A DNA stretch of 40,900 nt. Origin: Veillonellaceae bacterium (lineage in GTDB: Bacteria; Bacillota; Negativicutes; JAAYSF01). The translations under genes were made by a program, and so were the position numbers. Below, piece after piece: positions 8,023-15,895 of the stretch; position 1 is the first letter of the stretch; every line of letters starts with the position of its first letter. Location of the stretch: positions 1 through 40,900 of the forward strand of contig JAAYSF010000012.1 in assembly GCA_012523975.1 (NCBI GenBank). Reading direction: 5' to 3'. Below the pieces are notes generated by a model. The model was not told the DNA's origin and searched no databases. It saw only the letters and a list, made by a program, of their open reading frames with translations.

Positions 8023-8051
8023 TAAAAGACCCTCTATAATAGAAGGTCTTT
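8023..8051 (-). terminator. Riboswitch-controlled intrinsic terminator
   Basis: On the minus strand AAAGACCTTCTA (from 8051) pairs with TAGAGGGTCTTT, then TTATTTATT. It lies between the M-box aptamer and the 35-aa ORF and is the expected expression platform: formed when Mg2+ is bound, blocking the operon. Confidence 0.8.
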
Positions 8052-8077
8052 CAAACGGCGCGAAAAGCACCCTTGAC

Positions 8078-8235
8078 CTTCCCCCTCGTTGAGCTTTGGC
8101 ACTGAATGACGTAGAGAATGCTCAGCCACATTAAGTAAAACCTTAAGCCGGTAATACCTGTTATACCCATTGGCGTCTTTCGACGTTTCCGGGCAGTGGC
8201 ATATGTTCAATCCAGGAGCCTCACCTAACAGAGAA
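8078..8235 (-). promoter_or_regulatory. M-box (ykoK) Mg2+ riboswitch aptamer
   Basis: The minus-strand RNA carries the conserved M-box blocks in order: GTTAGGTGAGGCTCCT (about 8229-8214), GCCACTGCCCGGAAACGTCG followed by AAAGACGCCAATGGG (8200-8166), AACAGGTATTACCGGCTTAAGGT, and CAGTGCCAAAGCTCAACGAG (about 8104-8085). Order and spacing fit the family described for mgtE and mgtA leaders in Bacillus. When Mg2+ is plentiful the aptamer folds and the terminator at 8023-8051 forms. It controls the 35-aa ORF, the MgtE-like sensor and the Nramp-related transporter. Recognition is by eye, and the match is extensive. Confidence 0.93.
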
Positions 8236-8251
8236 AATATTTGTTTTACTT

Positions 8252-8281
8252 ATTATAGTCCCCGCTTGCCAAGCACGTCAA
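8252..8281 (-). promoter_or_regulatory. Sigma-A promoter of the M-box operon
   Basis: TTGACG (8281-8276), 18 bases, TATAAT (8257-8252) on the minus strand, placing the start about 10-15 bases before the aptamer. The spacer contains a perfect GCTTG-C-CAAGC dyad (8264-8274), a possible operator. Confidence 0.75.
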
Positions 8282-8300
8282 CAAATTGGCTTTTATATTC

Positions 8301-8465
8301 TCAATTAAGAATAACAATTCGATATACCGGTAAGGTTAACCCAGTTAATATCAGAACGTATACTCCATAAGCACCGGCCTTGTTTTCATTTTCTTTAAGC
8401 CACTTGGCATAGGTATAGGCGTGAATGGCGGCCAAAACCGCAATAAGCAGCGATATATAATCCAT
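8301..8465 (-). CDS. Small membrane protein, 54 residues, at the end of the ger operon
   Basis: ATG at 8465 with GGAGG four to five bases upstream. The protein begins MDYISLLIAVLAAIHAYTYA and has a second hydrophobic stretch near the C terminus (AYGVYVLILTGLTLPVYRIVI), joined by a short charged loop (KWLKENENK), giving two predicted helices. It begins 10 bases after the gerC stop and is therefore the fourth cistron of the operon. Small two-helix proteins linked to gerABC operons in other spore formers affect germinant receptor function (GerD/GerX-like accessory roles), but no such homology is claimed. Function unknown. Confidence 0.7.
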   Translation of the reverse strand: MDYISLLIAVLAAIHAYTYAKWLKENENKAGAYGVYVLILTGLTLPVYRIVILN

Positions 8466-8475
8466 ACTTCCTCCG

Positions 8476-9744
8476 CTAATCAACCTTGTTTGGTATCGTT
8501 TTCCACATCAGGCCGGTCCGCCGAATTTTAGTTTTAACTTTAACTTGAAATTCAGCCTGACTATAGATTTCAGGCCAATTGAGTTTCATAAACTCGTCGT
8601 ACGTTCGGAAATTTGTTCTGGCCACATACCCGAAACCGACAACATCTGTTTGCATAGCCTGCGTTCTATCCAGCATTTTCATAATGCTTTTTTCCAGCGC
8701 CCGTGTCAGCTGTTCCTCAAGCATCGGGCGGTATTCCTCCATTTCAAAATTGGTGCCGCTCGGCAGATTAGTAATCTCCGCCTCAATAAAGACTTCAGCG
8801 CCTAAAGAAGCCTGCCCATCATTCAGCTCAGCCGTTAGCTTTGGCCGTTCGCCCAGTCGGATATCCAAAGTTACCTGGACTCCGGGCATAACAGGATCTT
8901 CGACACTATAGAACCCTTGTCTGAACTTGCCGCGAAGAATTTCCATCATCCGCGTTTCCTGACTGTTTAAGATGCCGACCATTTTGTCATCATGAAAAAC
9001 CGCTGTGCCCATTATTTCGGCCGGAGTACCCGCCTGTTCCGGCTCTTCTGCATTGCCGACCCTCGGTAAATTCCCGGCCTCAAATTCGTCCACTTTGTTT
9101 GGCGACGTCTTTCGTCTAGTCGGCTCGATTGAGTCTTCAAACTTATTAATTCCGCCTAATGCGATAATAGGCGCCGCGCACCCCTCTTTTAACCTGGTAT
9201 AAAATTCATGCAGATTGGTTCGCGGAAAATAGCTTGATTCATTACTGGCCAATAGCATTGTTTCATAAAACCGCGTTGGCACAACGTCAATTTTGGGGTT
9301 ATGTTTTTTCATAAAGTTTTGCGCGCTGTCATCATTTACTACGATGAGCAATATACTGCCGCGAACTTCCCTAAATCTCATTATCGGCCCTAATATTTGC
9401 CCGAGTCCCTGTTTAGCTAACTCATCACCAATTATAATTATCTTGGTATGCGACCATGAAGGTGCGCGTGCCGCCCCTGAATTTTGCATCGAACGAGCCT
9501 CAGCAAGGGTATCGGCCGTAATGGTACCTAAAATTGTAATGTCCTCGCTCTTGCCCCCCTCTGTCGCCAGCGCCCGCGGAACAGCAATCTGAAAGGTCAC
9601 ATCAAGCTTGCCGGTTTCTCTTTTACTTTTGTCAAACCCTACCACTAGAACAAACGCGTTCTCGTCTGTCTCGCGAGAGCCGAAACATCCGACTGACAGC
9701 AGCGTAAACACCAACAAAAGCAAGGCTAATATCATCCGGCGCAT
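8476..9744 (-). CDS. gerC: Spore germination lipoprotein, Ger(x)C family
   Basis: 422 residues. Lipoprotein C subunit of a GerA-type germinant receptor in the spore inner membrane. The N terminus has a hydrophobic signal ending in a lipobox-like SVGC around residue 19, followed by the family's GSRETDENAFVLVVGFD opening. The C-terminal half (AEVFIEAEITNLPSG) matches the conserved domain 3 region. GGAGG precedes the ATG at 9744 by seven bases. The start overlaps the gerB end by 13 bases, indicating translational coupling. Gene order A-B-C is standard for these receptors; the germinant cannot be deduced. Confidence 0.93.
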   Translation of the reverse strand: MRRMILALLLLVFTLLSVGCFGSRETDENAFVLVVGFDKSKRETGKLDVTFQIAVPRALATEGGKSEDITILGTITADTLAEARSMQNSGAARAPSWSHTKIIIIGDELAKQGLGQILGPIMRFREVRGSILLIVVNDDSAQNFMKKHNPKIDVVPTRFYETMLLASNESSYFPRTNLHEFYTRLKEGCAAPIIALGGINKFEDSIEPTRRKTSPNKVDEFEAGNLPRVGNAEEPEQAGTPAEIMGTAVFHDDKMVGILNSQETRMMEILRGKFRQGFYSVEDPVMPGVQVTLDIRLGERPKLTAELNDGQASLGAEVFIEAEITNLPSGTNFEMEEYRPMLEEQLTRALEKSIMKMLDRTQAMQTDVVGFGYVARTNFRTYDEFMKLNWPEIYSQAEFQVKVKTKIRRTGLMWKTIPNKVD

Positions 9745-10838
9745 TTAATTGCCTCCTTCTTACGCTTTTTCAGCAAAGCGGCAATAATTAGTATTGAGGG
9801 AATAATGTAAAGTCCGATATTAAAATAGGTGGTAATAAGAATGCCGTCGAGCACAATAATAGTAGCAATATCGGGAGGCAACATTGCAGCCTGCGCTAAT
9901 AGTATGCTTGCAATCGGAATGAGCGGCCGCAATGTCGGTAAATTCAGCAGCCGGGTTATAAGATACAGTCCAATATATAGGTTTATGGCAATCGCCAACA
10001 CGCCGGCTATTACCCACAAGACAATAAATAGCGACTCAATTCGTTGGATATAGCGACTTAAATAAACAAGGCGCGCCATTTCAAAAAAAGGCAAAACCTT
10101 TTCTTGGGCCGCCCCGACCCCGAATACCAGGGTAAATACCAGGACGGTTGCCGACTTAAGCATTGAACTTAAACCAATACCAAAAACAGCCGCTATTTTT
10201 ATCGATGACAGCTTTTGAAAGTTAGGAGCTAAAATAATCAGCGCAAGGACTCCGGCTTGGGCGCCAGCTACAAGAAACGCTGACGGAATAACCTTCTCAA
10301 GCCCTGTCCCCTGCCATGGGGCAAGGTTATAGATATTGTAGTATGGCGCTAATAAGAGCAATACTAGAACGAGCGCCAAAATACTAAATGGGGTTATTAT
10401 ATAATTAGCTCTTACCATAGCCTCCAATCCGGCGTAACATAGTACCGCGGCAACGCCTAAATAAACCAAAATTATTACTGAGAATTCAGCTTTGGGTAAT
10501 GCTGTCAGCAACGTATTCTCGGCAAATTGTCGGGAAAGAAGAATGGCATCAAGAAAAAAGAGGCTAATATAATATAAAGTTACTAACCATGCGCCAACCC
10601 GCCCCAACAGTATTTTGCTGACTGTATACAGATCGCCTTTAAAGTTGCTGAGCACATAGCTTAACCCCCACACGATACTAATCGGCGGCACAGCAGCAAG
10701 CAGTGGGATGAGCCAAGCCAGACCGGCGCCACGCTCGACCGTCTGGGCTGGTGTTGTCAAAAAGATAAACGGAAAAGTTAGCATTATGACTAGCGATATT
10801 CCGCCTGCTACTCCCTTATTACCTGGCTGATAGCTCAC
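9732..10838 (-). CDS. gerB: Spore germination permease, GerB family
   Basis: 368 residues, about ten membrane helices, APC-superfamily fold. In GerA-type receptors the B subunit holds the germinant-binding pocket. The family opening GNKGVAGGISLVIMLTFPFIF is recognisable, as are hydrophobic helices through residue 350 and a basic tail (KKRKKEAIK). The GTG start shares four bases (GTGA) with the gerA stop, and the 3' end overlaps gerC by 13 bases, so the three genes form one tightly coupled operon. Confidence 0.92.
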   Translation of the reverse strand: MSYQPGNKGVAGGISLVIMLTFPFIFLTTPAQTVERGAGLAWLIPLLAAVPPISIVWGLSYVLSNFKGDLYTVSKILLGRVGAWLVTLYYISLFFLDAILLSRQFAENTLLTALPKAEFSVIILVYLGVAAVLCYAGLEAMVRANYIITPFSILALVLVLLLLAPYYNIYNLAPWQGTGLEKVIPSAFLVAGAQAGVLALIILAPNFQKLSSIKIAAVFGIGLSSMLKSATVLVFTLVFGVGAAQEKVLPFFEMARLVYLSRYIQRIESLFIVLWVIAGVLAIAINLYIGLYLITRLLNLPTLRPLIPIASILLAQAAMLPPDIATIIVLDGILITTYFNIGLYIIPSILIIAALLKKRKKEAIKCAG

Positions 10839-12712
10839 TGTTCGTCCCCCTTCCCTACAGGGGGCTCAGTAATCCACTTACGGCTGATATGGGGCTGACG
10901 CCGCTGGTCTTTAGTGTTAAGTTCATCAGGCCGCATTTCCTGTCGAAAAACAGAACCGCGCCTTACAATATCAAAACCTGGCATGGTTTTAGGCCCTATT
11001 GGAACCAAATAAGGTAGCCCAAATGATTTCATACTACAAAGGACTACTGTTACTAGCAGAAGACATAAAGTAACGCCAACAAGCCCCATAACCAAAGCAC
11101 TAAACAGAAAGATAAACCGCAGTAGCCGTAGGGCTGTGGCCATACGATAATCCGGGATAGTAAAGGAAGCCAGGCCTGTTATCGCAATAACAACTACCAT
11201 AATCGGACTGACAAGATTCGCTTCAACGGCAGCTTGACCGAGTATCAAAGCACCGACAATACCGATCGTTGAGCCTAACAGCCCCGGAATGCGTAGTCCG
11301 GCCTCGCGAATTAATTCAAACGCGAATTCCATTAACAATATCTCAATTATAGCCGGAAACGGGACTCGTTCCCGCGCTCCGGCTATTGCCAGCAGGAGCT
11401 CAGTAGGAAGCGCTTCCTGATGGAAGTTAGCAATCGAAAGATATAATGCCGGCAGCACAACTGACAAAATTGTCCCCACCAGCCTAAGAATGCGGGTAAA
11501 GTCGGCAAGCGGTGTTTTTAAACTAAAATCATCCGCTGAATGAAAAAAGGTAAAAAATCCAGCCGGCACGATATGGGCAAAAGGCGTACCATCGAGAATA
11601 ATAGCCACACGCCCCTCGGCCAGATGGGCTGTTACCCGGTCAACTCGTTCTGTGGATAACGACTGAGGAAAAGGAATGCTCGGATGGTCCTCGATAAGCT
11701 GCTCAAGAATGCCTAAGTCGACAATATAGTCTGTCGATATTCCCTCGATTCGCCTTCTTACCTCGGCTACCAAGTTAGGATTGGCTACCGACTTTAGGTA
11801 CATAATCGCGCATTTTACCGGGATTCTCTCCCCGACATTGATTATCTCGGTTACAAGCTGATTAGTCTGCATCATAGATCTGATAAGTCCGGTGTTAACG
11901 CGCAGCGCTTCAGCAAAAGCTGCCTGCGCCCCCCGCACCGACTGCTCGATCTGCGGTCGTTCCGGCCCGCGATGTTCATAGCCTTTGGTCTCAATAATAG
12001 CTGCACCCGGCACGCCATCAATGAACAATATGGTATCTCCGCCATTTAAGCCGATGGCTACATCTCTGAAAAGGGTAGTCTCTTTGGCCTGATTGCTGGG
12101 CAGGCATTTATCAACGATATATGCTAAATACTCAAGGCTGATAGCATCTTTGTCCGTACCGTCAAATTTCATTAACGGCTGAAGAATTGATAGATTTATG
12201 ACCTGCTTATCAATGAGACCATCGGTAAAGACAATCATGGCCTTAGTCGGGTTTTTCCCCGGAATAACGAAATCGCGCATAACAATATCCTTGTTAAGCG
12301 GTATATGATAGAGCGCTTTTAAAGTGTCTTCGTTCTCATCAATGCGAGAGCTGATTGAGCGGTCGATTGGAGTTAACTCATAGTCATAACTTAAGACGAT
12401 GGGGTCTACTTCCTTCCGCTGTTCCTCCAATACTTTAAACTCATAGGCAAGTTCTTTAATCTTTTCCGCATCCTGGCGTTGTATCGCCGTCCGGACCTCT
12501 TCCATGAATTCCCGCAATCGATGGGCGTATTTTAATAGCGTGGCCATTTCCTGGGCTGAGGTTTCTAACCCTCGCCGAGCGTCCGGGGTAAAGTCTTGTC
12601 CCTGATCTTCGGCCGTTTCATTTAGAACAAATGGTTTAGGCAAACGCGGCGGCTGATAAACAAGCAGGTTTTTAACTGAGCTACAAATTTTAGTTATGGC
12701 ATTCTCGCCCAC
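10835..12712 (-). CDS. gerA: Spore germination protein, GerA family
   Basis: About 625 residues: a soluble N-terminal region of roughly 370 residues, then four to five membrane helices (from LPALYLSIANFHQEALPTEL onward) and a hydrophilic tail (SRKWITEPPVGKGDEQ). Family motifs include DRSISSRIDENEDTLK and IDGVPGAAIIETKGYEHRGP. GerA subunits form the oligomeric ion channel of the germinant receptor. I prefer the GTG at 12712 because GGGAGGTGG lies eight bases upstream. A longer frame starts at a TTG at 12751 behind a weaker AAAGGAA. First gene of the operon; no convincing forespore promoter was found upstream. Confidence 0.92.
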   Translation of the reverse strand: MGENAITKICSSVKNLLVYQPPRLPKPFVLNETAEDQGQDFTPDARRGLETSAQEMATLLKYAHRLREFMEEVRTAIQRQDAEKIKELAYEFKVLEEQRKEVDPIVLSYDYELTPIDRSISSRIDENEDTLKALYHIPLNKDIVMRDFVIPGKNPTKAMIVFTDGLIDKQVINLSILQPLMKFDGTDKDAISLEYLAYIVDKCLPSNQAKETTLFRDVAIGLNGGDTILFIDGVPGAAIIETKGYEHRGPERPQIEQSVRGAQAAFAEALRVNTGLIRSMMQTNQLVTEIINVGERIPVKCAIMYLKSVANPNLVAEVRRRIEGISTDYIVDLGILEQLIEDHPSIPFPQSLSTERVDRVTAHLAEGRVAIILDGTPFAHIVPAGFFTFFHSADDFSLKTPLADFTRILRLVGTILSVVLPALYLSIANFHQEALPTELLLAIAGARERVPFPAIIEILLMEFAFELIREAGLRIPGLLGSTIGIVGALILGQAAVEANLVSPIMVVVIAITGLASFTIPDYRMATALRLLRFIFLFSALVMGLVGVTLCLLLVTVVLCSMKSFGLPYLVPIGPKTMPGFDIVRRGSVFRQEMRPDELNTKDQRRQPHISRKWITEPPVGKGDEQ

Positions 12713-12868
12713 CGTTTCCACCTCCCACTCATTACTGGATATTATCTGCAATTATTCCTTTTTTAAACTCAGTCCAACTAACCATACTAAAAAGGATTTT
12801 AGAGCCGATATCGAGAATTACATTCCAAATATTGGTGTAGGCTTATATTAAACAGCGGAGGGATGACA

Positions 12869-13750
12869 ATGAATTTCAGCAAGGAAAATACCGTAATAGG
12901 GTTTGTAGGTACTGGTGTTATGGGCAAAAGCATGGCCGGCCATTTACTCAAAGCCGGTTACAAAGTAATGGTTTATAACCGGACCAAGGCTAAAGCTCAA
13001 GACCTGCTTGAACAAGGCGCTTCATGGGCAGATCAAGTTGCAGAGCTGGCCGCCGGCTGCAATGTTGTTATAACAATGGTTGGCTATCCAAAAGATGTTG
13101 AGGAAGTCTATCTTGCCGACAGCGGGCTGATTGCCAACGCCAAGCCTGGTACTTGTTTTATTGATATGACAACTTCCTCGCCTAAGTTGGCTGAAAAGAT
13201 CTATCTAGCCGCTAAAGATAATAAGATGTATTCACTTGACGCCCCAGTCTCAGGCGGTGATGTTGGCGCCAAAGAAGCTCGTTTAGCTATTATGGTCGGC
13301 GGTGACAGCGAGGTATTCGAAGCCGTACTGCCTATCTTTAAGCTGATGGGTCAGAATATTATCCTGCAGGGTCCAGCCGGCGCCGGTCAACATACTAAAA
13401 TGTGCAATCAAATTGCTATTGCTGCCGGTATGATGGGAGTTTGTGAGGCCATAGCCTATGCAAAAAAATCAGGGCTTAACCCTGATATTGTTCTTAAGAG
13501 TATTGAAACAGGAGCCGCCGGCAGCTGGTCACTGTCTAACCTAGCCCCCCGGATGCTAGCTGGTAATTTCGCCCCGGGATTTTACGTAAAGCATTTTATT
13601 AAAGATATGAAAATTGCCATCGAATCAGCTCAGGAAATGAACCTTAAAACCCCAGCTCTCGACCTAGCCCTTAAGCTTTATCAAGAATTGGCCGCTCAAG
13701 GCGAAGAAAACAGCGGTACTCAAGCGCTGTTTAAATACTACGACCGATAA
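12869..13750 (+). CDS. NAD(P)-dependent beta-hydroxyacid dehydrogenase (3-hydroxyisobutyrate dehydrogenase family)
   Basis: 293 residues. Rossmann motif GFVGTGVMGKSMAG near residue 11, the substrate-binding block DAPVSGGDVGA near 124, and catalytic Lys177 in GAGQHTKMCNQ. The family reduces tartronate semialdehyde, succinic semialdehyde or similar compounds, or oxidises 3-hydroxyisobutyrate; the substrate is not resolved here. The ATG at 12869 has GGAGG seven bases upstream; an ATG six bases earlier is too close to it. The gene stands alone, divergent from gerA, followed by a repeat-filled gap. The aminotransferase and sugar-acid genes elsewhere in the window fit a glyoxylate or tartronate connection, but this is only inference. 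Confidence 0.92.
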   Translation: MNFSKENTVIGFVGTGVMGKSMAGHLLKAGYKVMVYNRTKAKAQDLLEQGASWADQVAELAAGCNVVITMVGYPKDVEEVYLADSGLIANAKPGTCFIDMTTSSPKLAEKIYLAAKDNKMYSLDAPVSGGDVGAKEARLAIMVGGDSEVFEAVLPIFKLMGQNIILQGPAGAGQHTKMCNQIAIAAGMMGVCEAIAYAKKSGLNPDIVLKSIETGAAGSWSLSNLAPRMLAGNFAPGFYVKHFIKDMKIAIESAQEMNLKTPALDLALKLYQELAAQGEENSGTQALFKYYDR

Positions 13751-13942
13751 TTTATCCGATGACTAACCCGCTCTAAGACTCCCGCTTCATCTCATTAACA
13801 ACCTGTAATCCCTCTCCTTGACGGCTAGGGAACAGGTTGTAAAATTCGAAATAAGTTCGCTCTAAGGGTCTCCGGACCCAAGGCTCACTTATACAAGCGG
13901 GAGTATACCACTACGGGTACAGGCGAGCGGTTAAGTCTCCAT
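13751..13942. repeat. Dispersed palindromic repeat, copy A (full length)
   Basis: Starts TTTATCCGATGAC directly after the dehydrogenase stop. Outer arms are inverted: GACTAACCCGCTC (13761-13773) with GAGCGGTTAAGTC (13925-13937), and ACTCCCGCTT (13778-13787) with AAGCGGGAGT (13895-13904). A further hairpin, ACAACCTGT with ACAGGTTGT (13798-13840), and GGGTC/GACCC near 13866-13879 lie inside. The copy at 16334 lacks the middle part. With 13957-14074 it fills this 337-base gap; no gene was found in it. Confidence 0.7.
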
Positions 13943-13956
13943 ACATTGTTATAACA

Positions 13957-14043
13957 AAAGCCGAGATTGCTACGCTATACTCGCAATGACACCCCTGAGT
14001 TTACTGTCATTGCGAGGATAAGGGATGTGACAATCTCGGCTTT
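13957..14043. repeat. Long palindromic element of the CAATGACA/TGTCATTGCG type
   Basis: AAAGCCGAGATTG (13957-13969) pairs exactly with CAATCTCGGCTTT (14031-14043), and inside it CGCAATGACA pairs with TGTCATTGCG (13982-13991 and about 14005-14014). Motifs of this type recur between genes in many bacteria as small non-autonomous or REP-like elements. A third dyad, TTTCCACCTTA/TAAGGGTGGAAA (14041-14074), follows and may help end the amidase transcript. Confidence 0.65.
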
Positions 14044-14087
14044 CCACCTTATTTCTACGGTCTAAGGGTGGAAACAGTTCTGTATTT

Positions 14088-14672
14088 CTATAACTCGTTG
14101 ATGCGGGAGTCGTTTAATTCGCCGGCGCAATAATAGACTGCTTTGCCTCTGATGATGTCGCCGCCGCTACCGGGCTGATCGCCGGTCTTTAAAATCCATA
14201 AATCCCAGCGTTCGTACGTGGTATCCGGGCCATAATCATCAAGATTGGCGGCCTCGGCATGGGTCATAACATGAGCCCCGTCAAGTGGTATATCCATGCA
14301 GGTACACAACACTGCCACCACCTGTGCCAGACACTCTATCTGCATATCAGTCGGCGGCTCATCACCTAAGTCATTAGGCGTTGCTCGGGCGCAGCAGGCC
14401 AGTGAAATCCCGATTGCACCGCTATTGCGCCGCCAAGTATGGGCTTTTATCTCAGCCAAATCTTCAGACGTGGCATACACACTGCCGTCAGCGTCAATGT
14501 TAATATGATAATCATCATAAAACTGCCCATAGTGTCCGGCCGTCCAATGCAGATATAGTTTAGCGTCCCGCCCGACTGCCTTGGCAGTCTGCCATAATTC
14601 ATCCCGGGCAGCTAAAGCCATATCTCTTAACCCCCCGAGAGTAATAAACCGGCCTCTTACTAGTTGACCCAT
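14088..14672 (-). CDS. N-acetylmuramoyl-L-alanine amidase-like cell wall hydrolase (Amidase_2/PGRP fold)
   Basis: 194 residues without a signal peptide. Zinc-site motifs: His in LHWTAGHYGQFYDDYH near residue 42, HTWRRNSGAIGISLACC (near 78-94), and MTHAEAANLDDYGPDTTYERWD near 135-156. The layout is that of small amidases that cut between muramic acid and the stem peptide. Lack of a signal and isolation between repeats recall prophage endolysins or sporulation-linked mother-cell hydrolases; no other phage genes are present. The ATG at 14672 follows an in-frame stop directly; GGAGGGG lies about 12 bases upstream, a little far. Confidence 0.82.
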   Translation of the reverse strand: MGQLVRGRFITLGGLRDMALAARDELWQTAKAVGRDAKLYLHWTAGHYGQFYDDYHINIDADGSVYATSEDLAEIKAHTWRRNSGAIGISLACCARATPNDLGDEPPTDMQIECLAQVVAVLCTCMDIPLDGAHVMTHAEAANLDDYGPDTTYERWDLWILKTGDQPGSGGDIIRGKAVYYCAGELNDSRINEL

Positions 14673-14767
14673 TTATTCATCACCCCTCCGCAAATATTTC
14701 AGTAATACCTGACAATTCATCTTATTCACCATAACGCTGACTCGCCACGAACGCTATCTAATAAATT

Positions 14768-14803
14768 AAAAACCTCCGCCGTTTTTAAACGGGGGAGGTT
14801 TTA
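14768..14803 (-). terminator. Terminator of the PHP phosphatase gene
   Basis: AAAACCTCCGCCGT and ACGGGGGAGGTTTT form a hairpin with T tracts on both sides. It sits 20 bases beyond the stop at 14824. Confidence 0.85.
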
Positions 14804-14823
14804 CCAGTAAGCGGCTATCTTAC

Positions 14824-15597
14824 TTAAATTTTAACATAATTAGGCTGCCTGTTTTTAAAATAAACAACTTTTAATCCGCAGTCTGCCGCAATATCCATCG
14901 CTGTATTAATTCGGCGGCCAATATCCTGCGGTTTGTGGGCGTCAGAGCCTACTGTTGCTAGTTTACCGCCCAACTCAGCAAATCGCTTATAGATGGGCAT
15001 CAACAAATCAACCGAACGGCTATCAGTGATCCGCCGGGTATTAATCTCCAGCGCCTTGCCTTTTTCTGCCGCAACTTTTAGCACTTCATCAATCTGTTCA
15101 GCAAATTCAGTATAGTAAATCTCAGGGTCGTTAAAACGGGCATACCGGGCAATATAGTCAATATGCCCTAAACTATCAATGAAATCATAACACCTCATAC
15201 ATTCCTGCATGGCCTCAAAATAGCGATAGTACACTTGCTGCTTTGTATGGGTACGGTAAAATGATTCGTGGTAGATGTCAATATTATCAATGACATGAAT
15301 TGAGCCGATTACAAAGTCAAGATTAGCCTCATCAACCAGATAGCGATTATCTTGCAGGCAATCATTCCGCATGCCAATCTCAATACCCAACAGCACATTA
15401 TCACTGCGAAATTTATCATAGGTTGCCAAATACTCCGCCACATCAAATATAAAAGCATTAGATTGGGGATACCCAAGGTCCATATGCTCGGTTATCGTAA
15501 TCCCAAGGTTTAGTTCTTGTCCCTTAGCAATCGCCTCTTGGATTTTCATTTTTGAATCTGTCGAGAAAGTAGTATGCATATGAGTATCGAATAGCAT
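14824..15597 (-). CDS. PHP-domain phosphatase, histidinol-phosphatase (HisJ) family
   Basis: 257 residues. Metal ligands of the PHP fold: DTHMHT at residue 4-9, TEHMD near 36-40, GIEIGM near 75, GSIHVID near 100, GHIDYIARYARF near 145, EINTR near 187 and GSDAHKP near 217. HisJ-type members hydrolyse L-histidinol phosphate, but no other his gene is nearby, so it could be a different phosphoesterase of the same family. The ATG at 15597 is eight bases from AAGGAG. The roughly 190-base leader has several hairpins (15732-15813). Confidence 0.85.
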   Translation of the reverse strand: MLFDTHMHTTFSTDSKMKIQEAIAKGQELNLGITITEHMDLGYPQSNAFIFDVAEYLATYDKFRSDNVLLGIEIGMRNDCLQDNRYLVDEANLDFVIGSIHVIDNIDIYHESFYRTHTKQQVYYRYFEAMQECMRCYDFIDSLGHIDYIARYARFNDPEIYYTEFAEQIDEVLKVAAEKGKALEINTRRITDSRSVDLLMPIYKRFAELGGKLATVGSDAHKPQDIGRRINTAMDIAADCGLKVVYFKNRQPNYVKI

Positions 15598-15731
15598 CAA
15601 TAGTCTCCTTCCTGTCCAAGGTTAATCTATATTATTAGCTCATTTTATGATTATTAATGTTACTTTCGCCCTTAAACTTAGGTATCCTCCATCTTTAACA
15701 AACCCGTCCATAGACTTTACCGACCGCAAAA

Positions 15732-15813
15732 GCGATAGTATCGCGTCCAACCCTTTGCGTGCATCACGCACTTCGTGGTTAACAAAAAAGACGCAAGGCC
15801 ATGACCTAGCGTC
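15732..15813 (-). terminator. Hairpin cluster with a minus-strand terminator upstream of the PHP gene
   Basis: GACGC-AGG (15813-15790 on the minus strand) folds into a stem followed by TTTTTT (15789-15784), a classic terminator reading toward the PHP phosphatase gene. Downstream are a nested AACC-GCGTG/CACGC-GGTT stem (15749-15780) and a perfect GCGATA-G-TATCGC palindrome (15732-15744). No gene ending before this terminator was found, so it may be an attenuator. Confidence 0.5.
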
Positions 15814-15895
15814 CTGGAGTATTATTGCTTAGTTATCGCGCAAATAACGCATTATTTTTACAGAATTGTAAAAACTAGCCCCGGAGGTGTCATAT

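Noticed and set aside
14088-14672. Amidase gene as part of a prophage
   Set aside because: No holin, tail, capsid, integrase or att-like duplication is near; one lysin-like amidase is not enough.
15700-15830. Possible cyclic-di-GMP (GEMM) riboswitch because of the GACGCAAGGCC block
   Set aside because: Only one short block matches; the order, the second helix and the tetraloop-receptor elements of GEMM are missing, and the block is simply one arm of a terminator hairpin.
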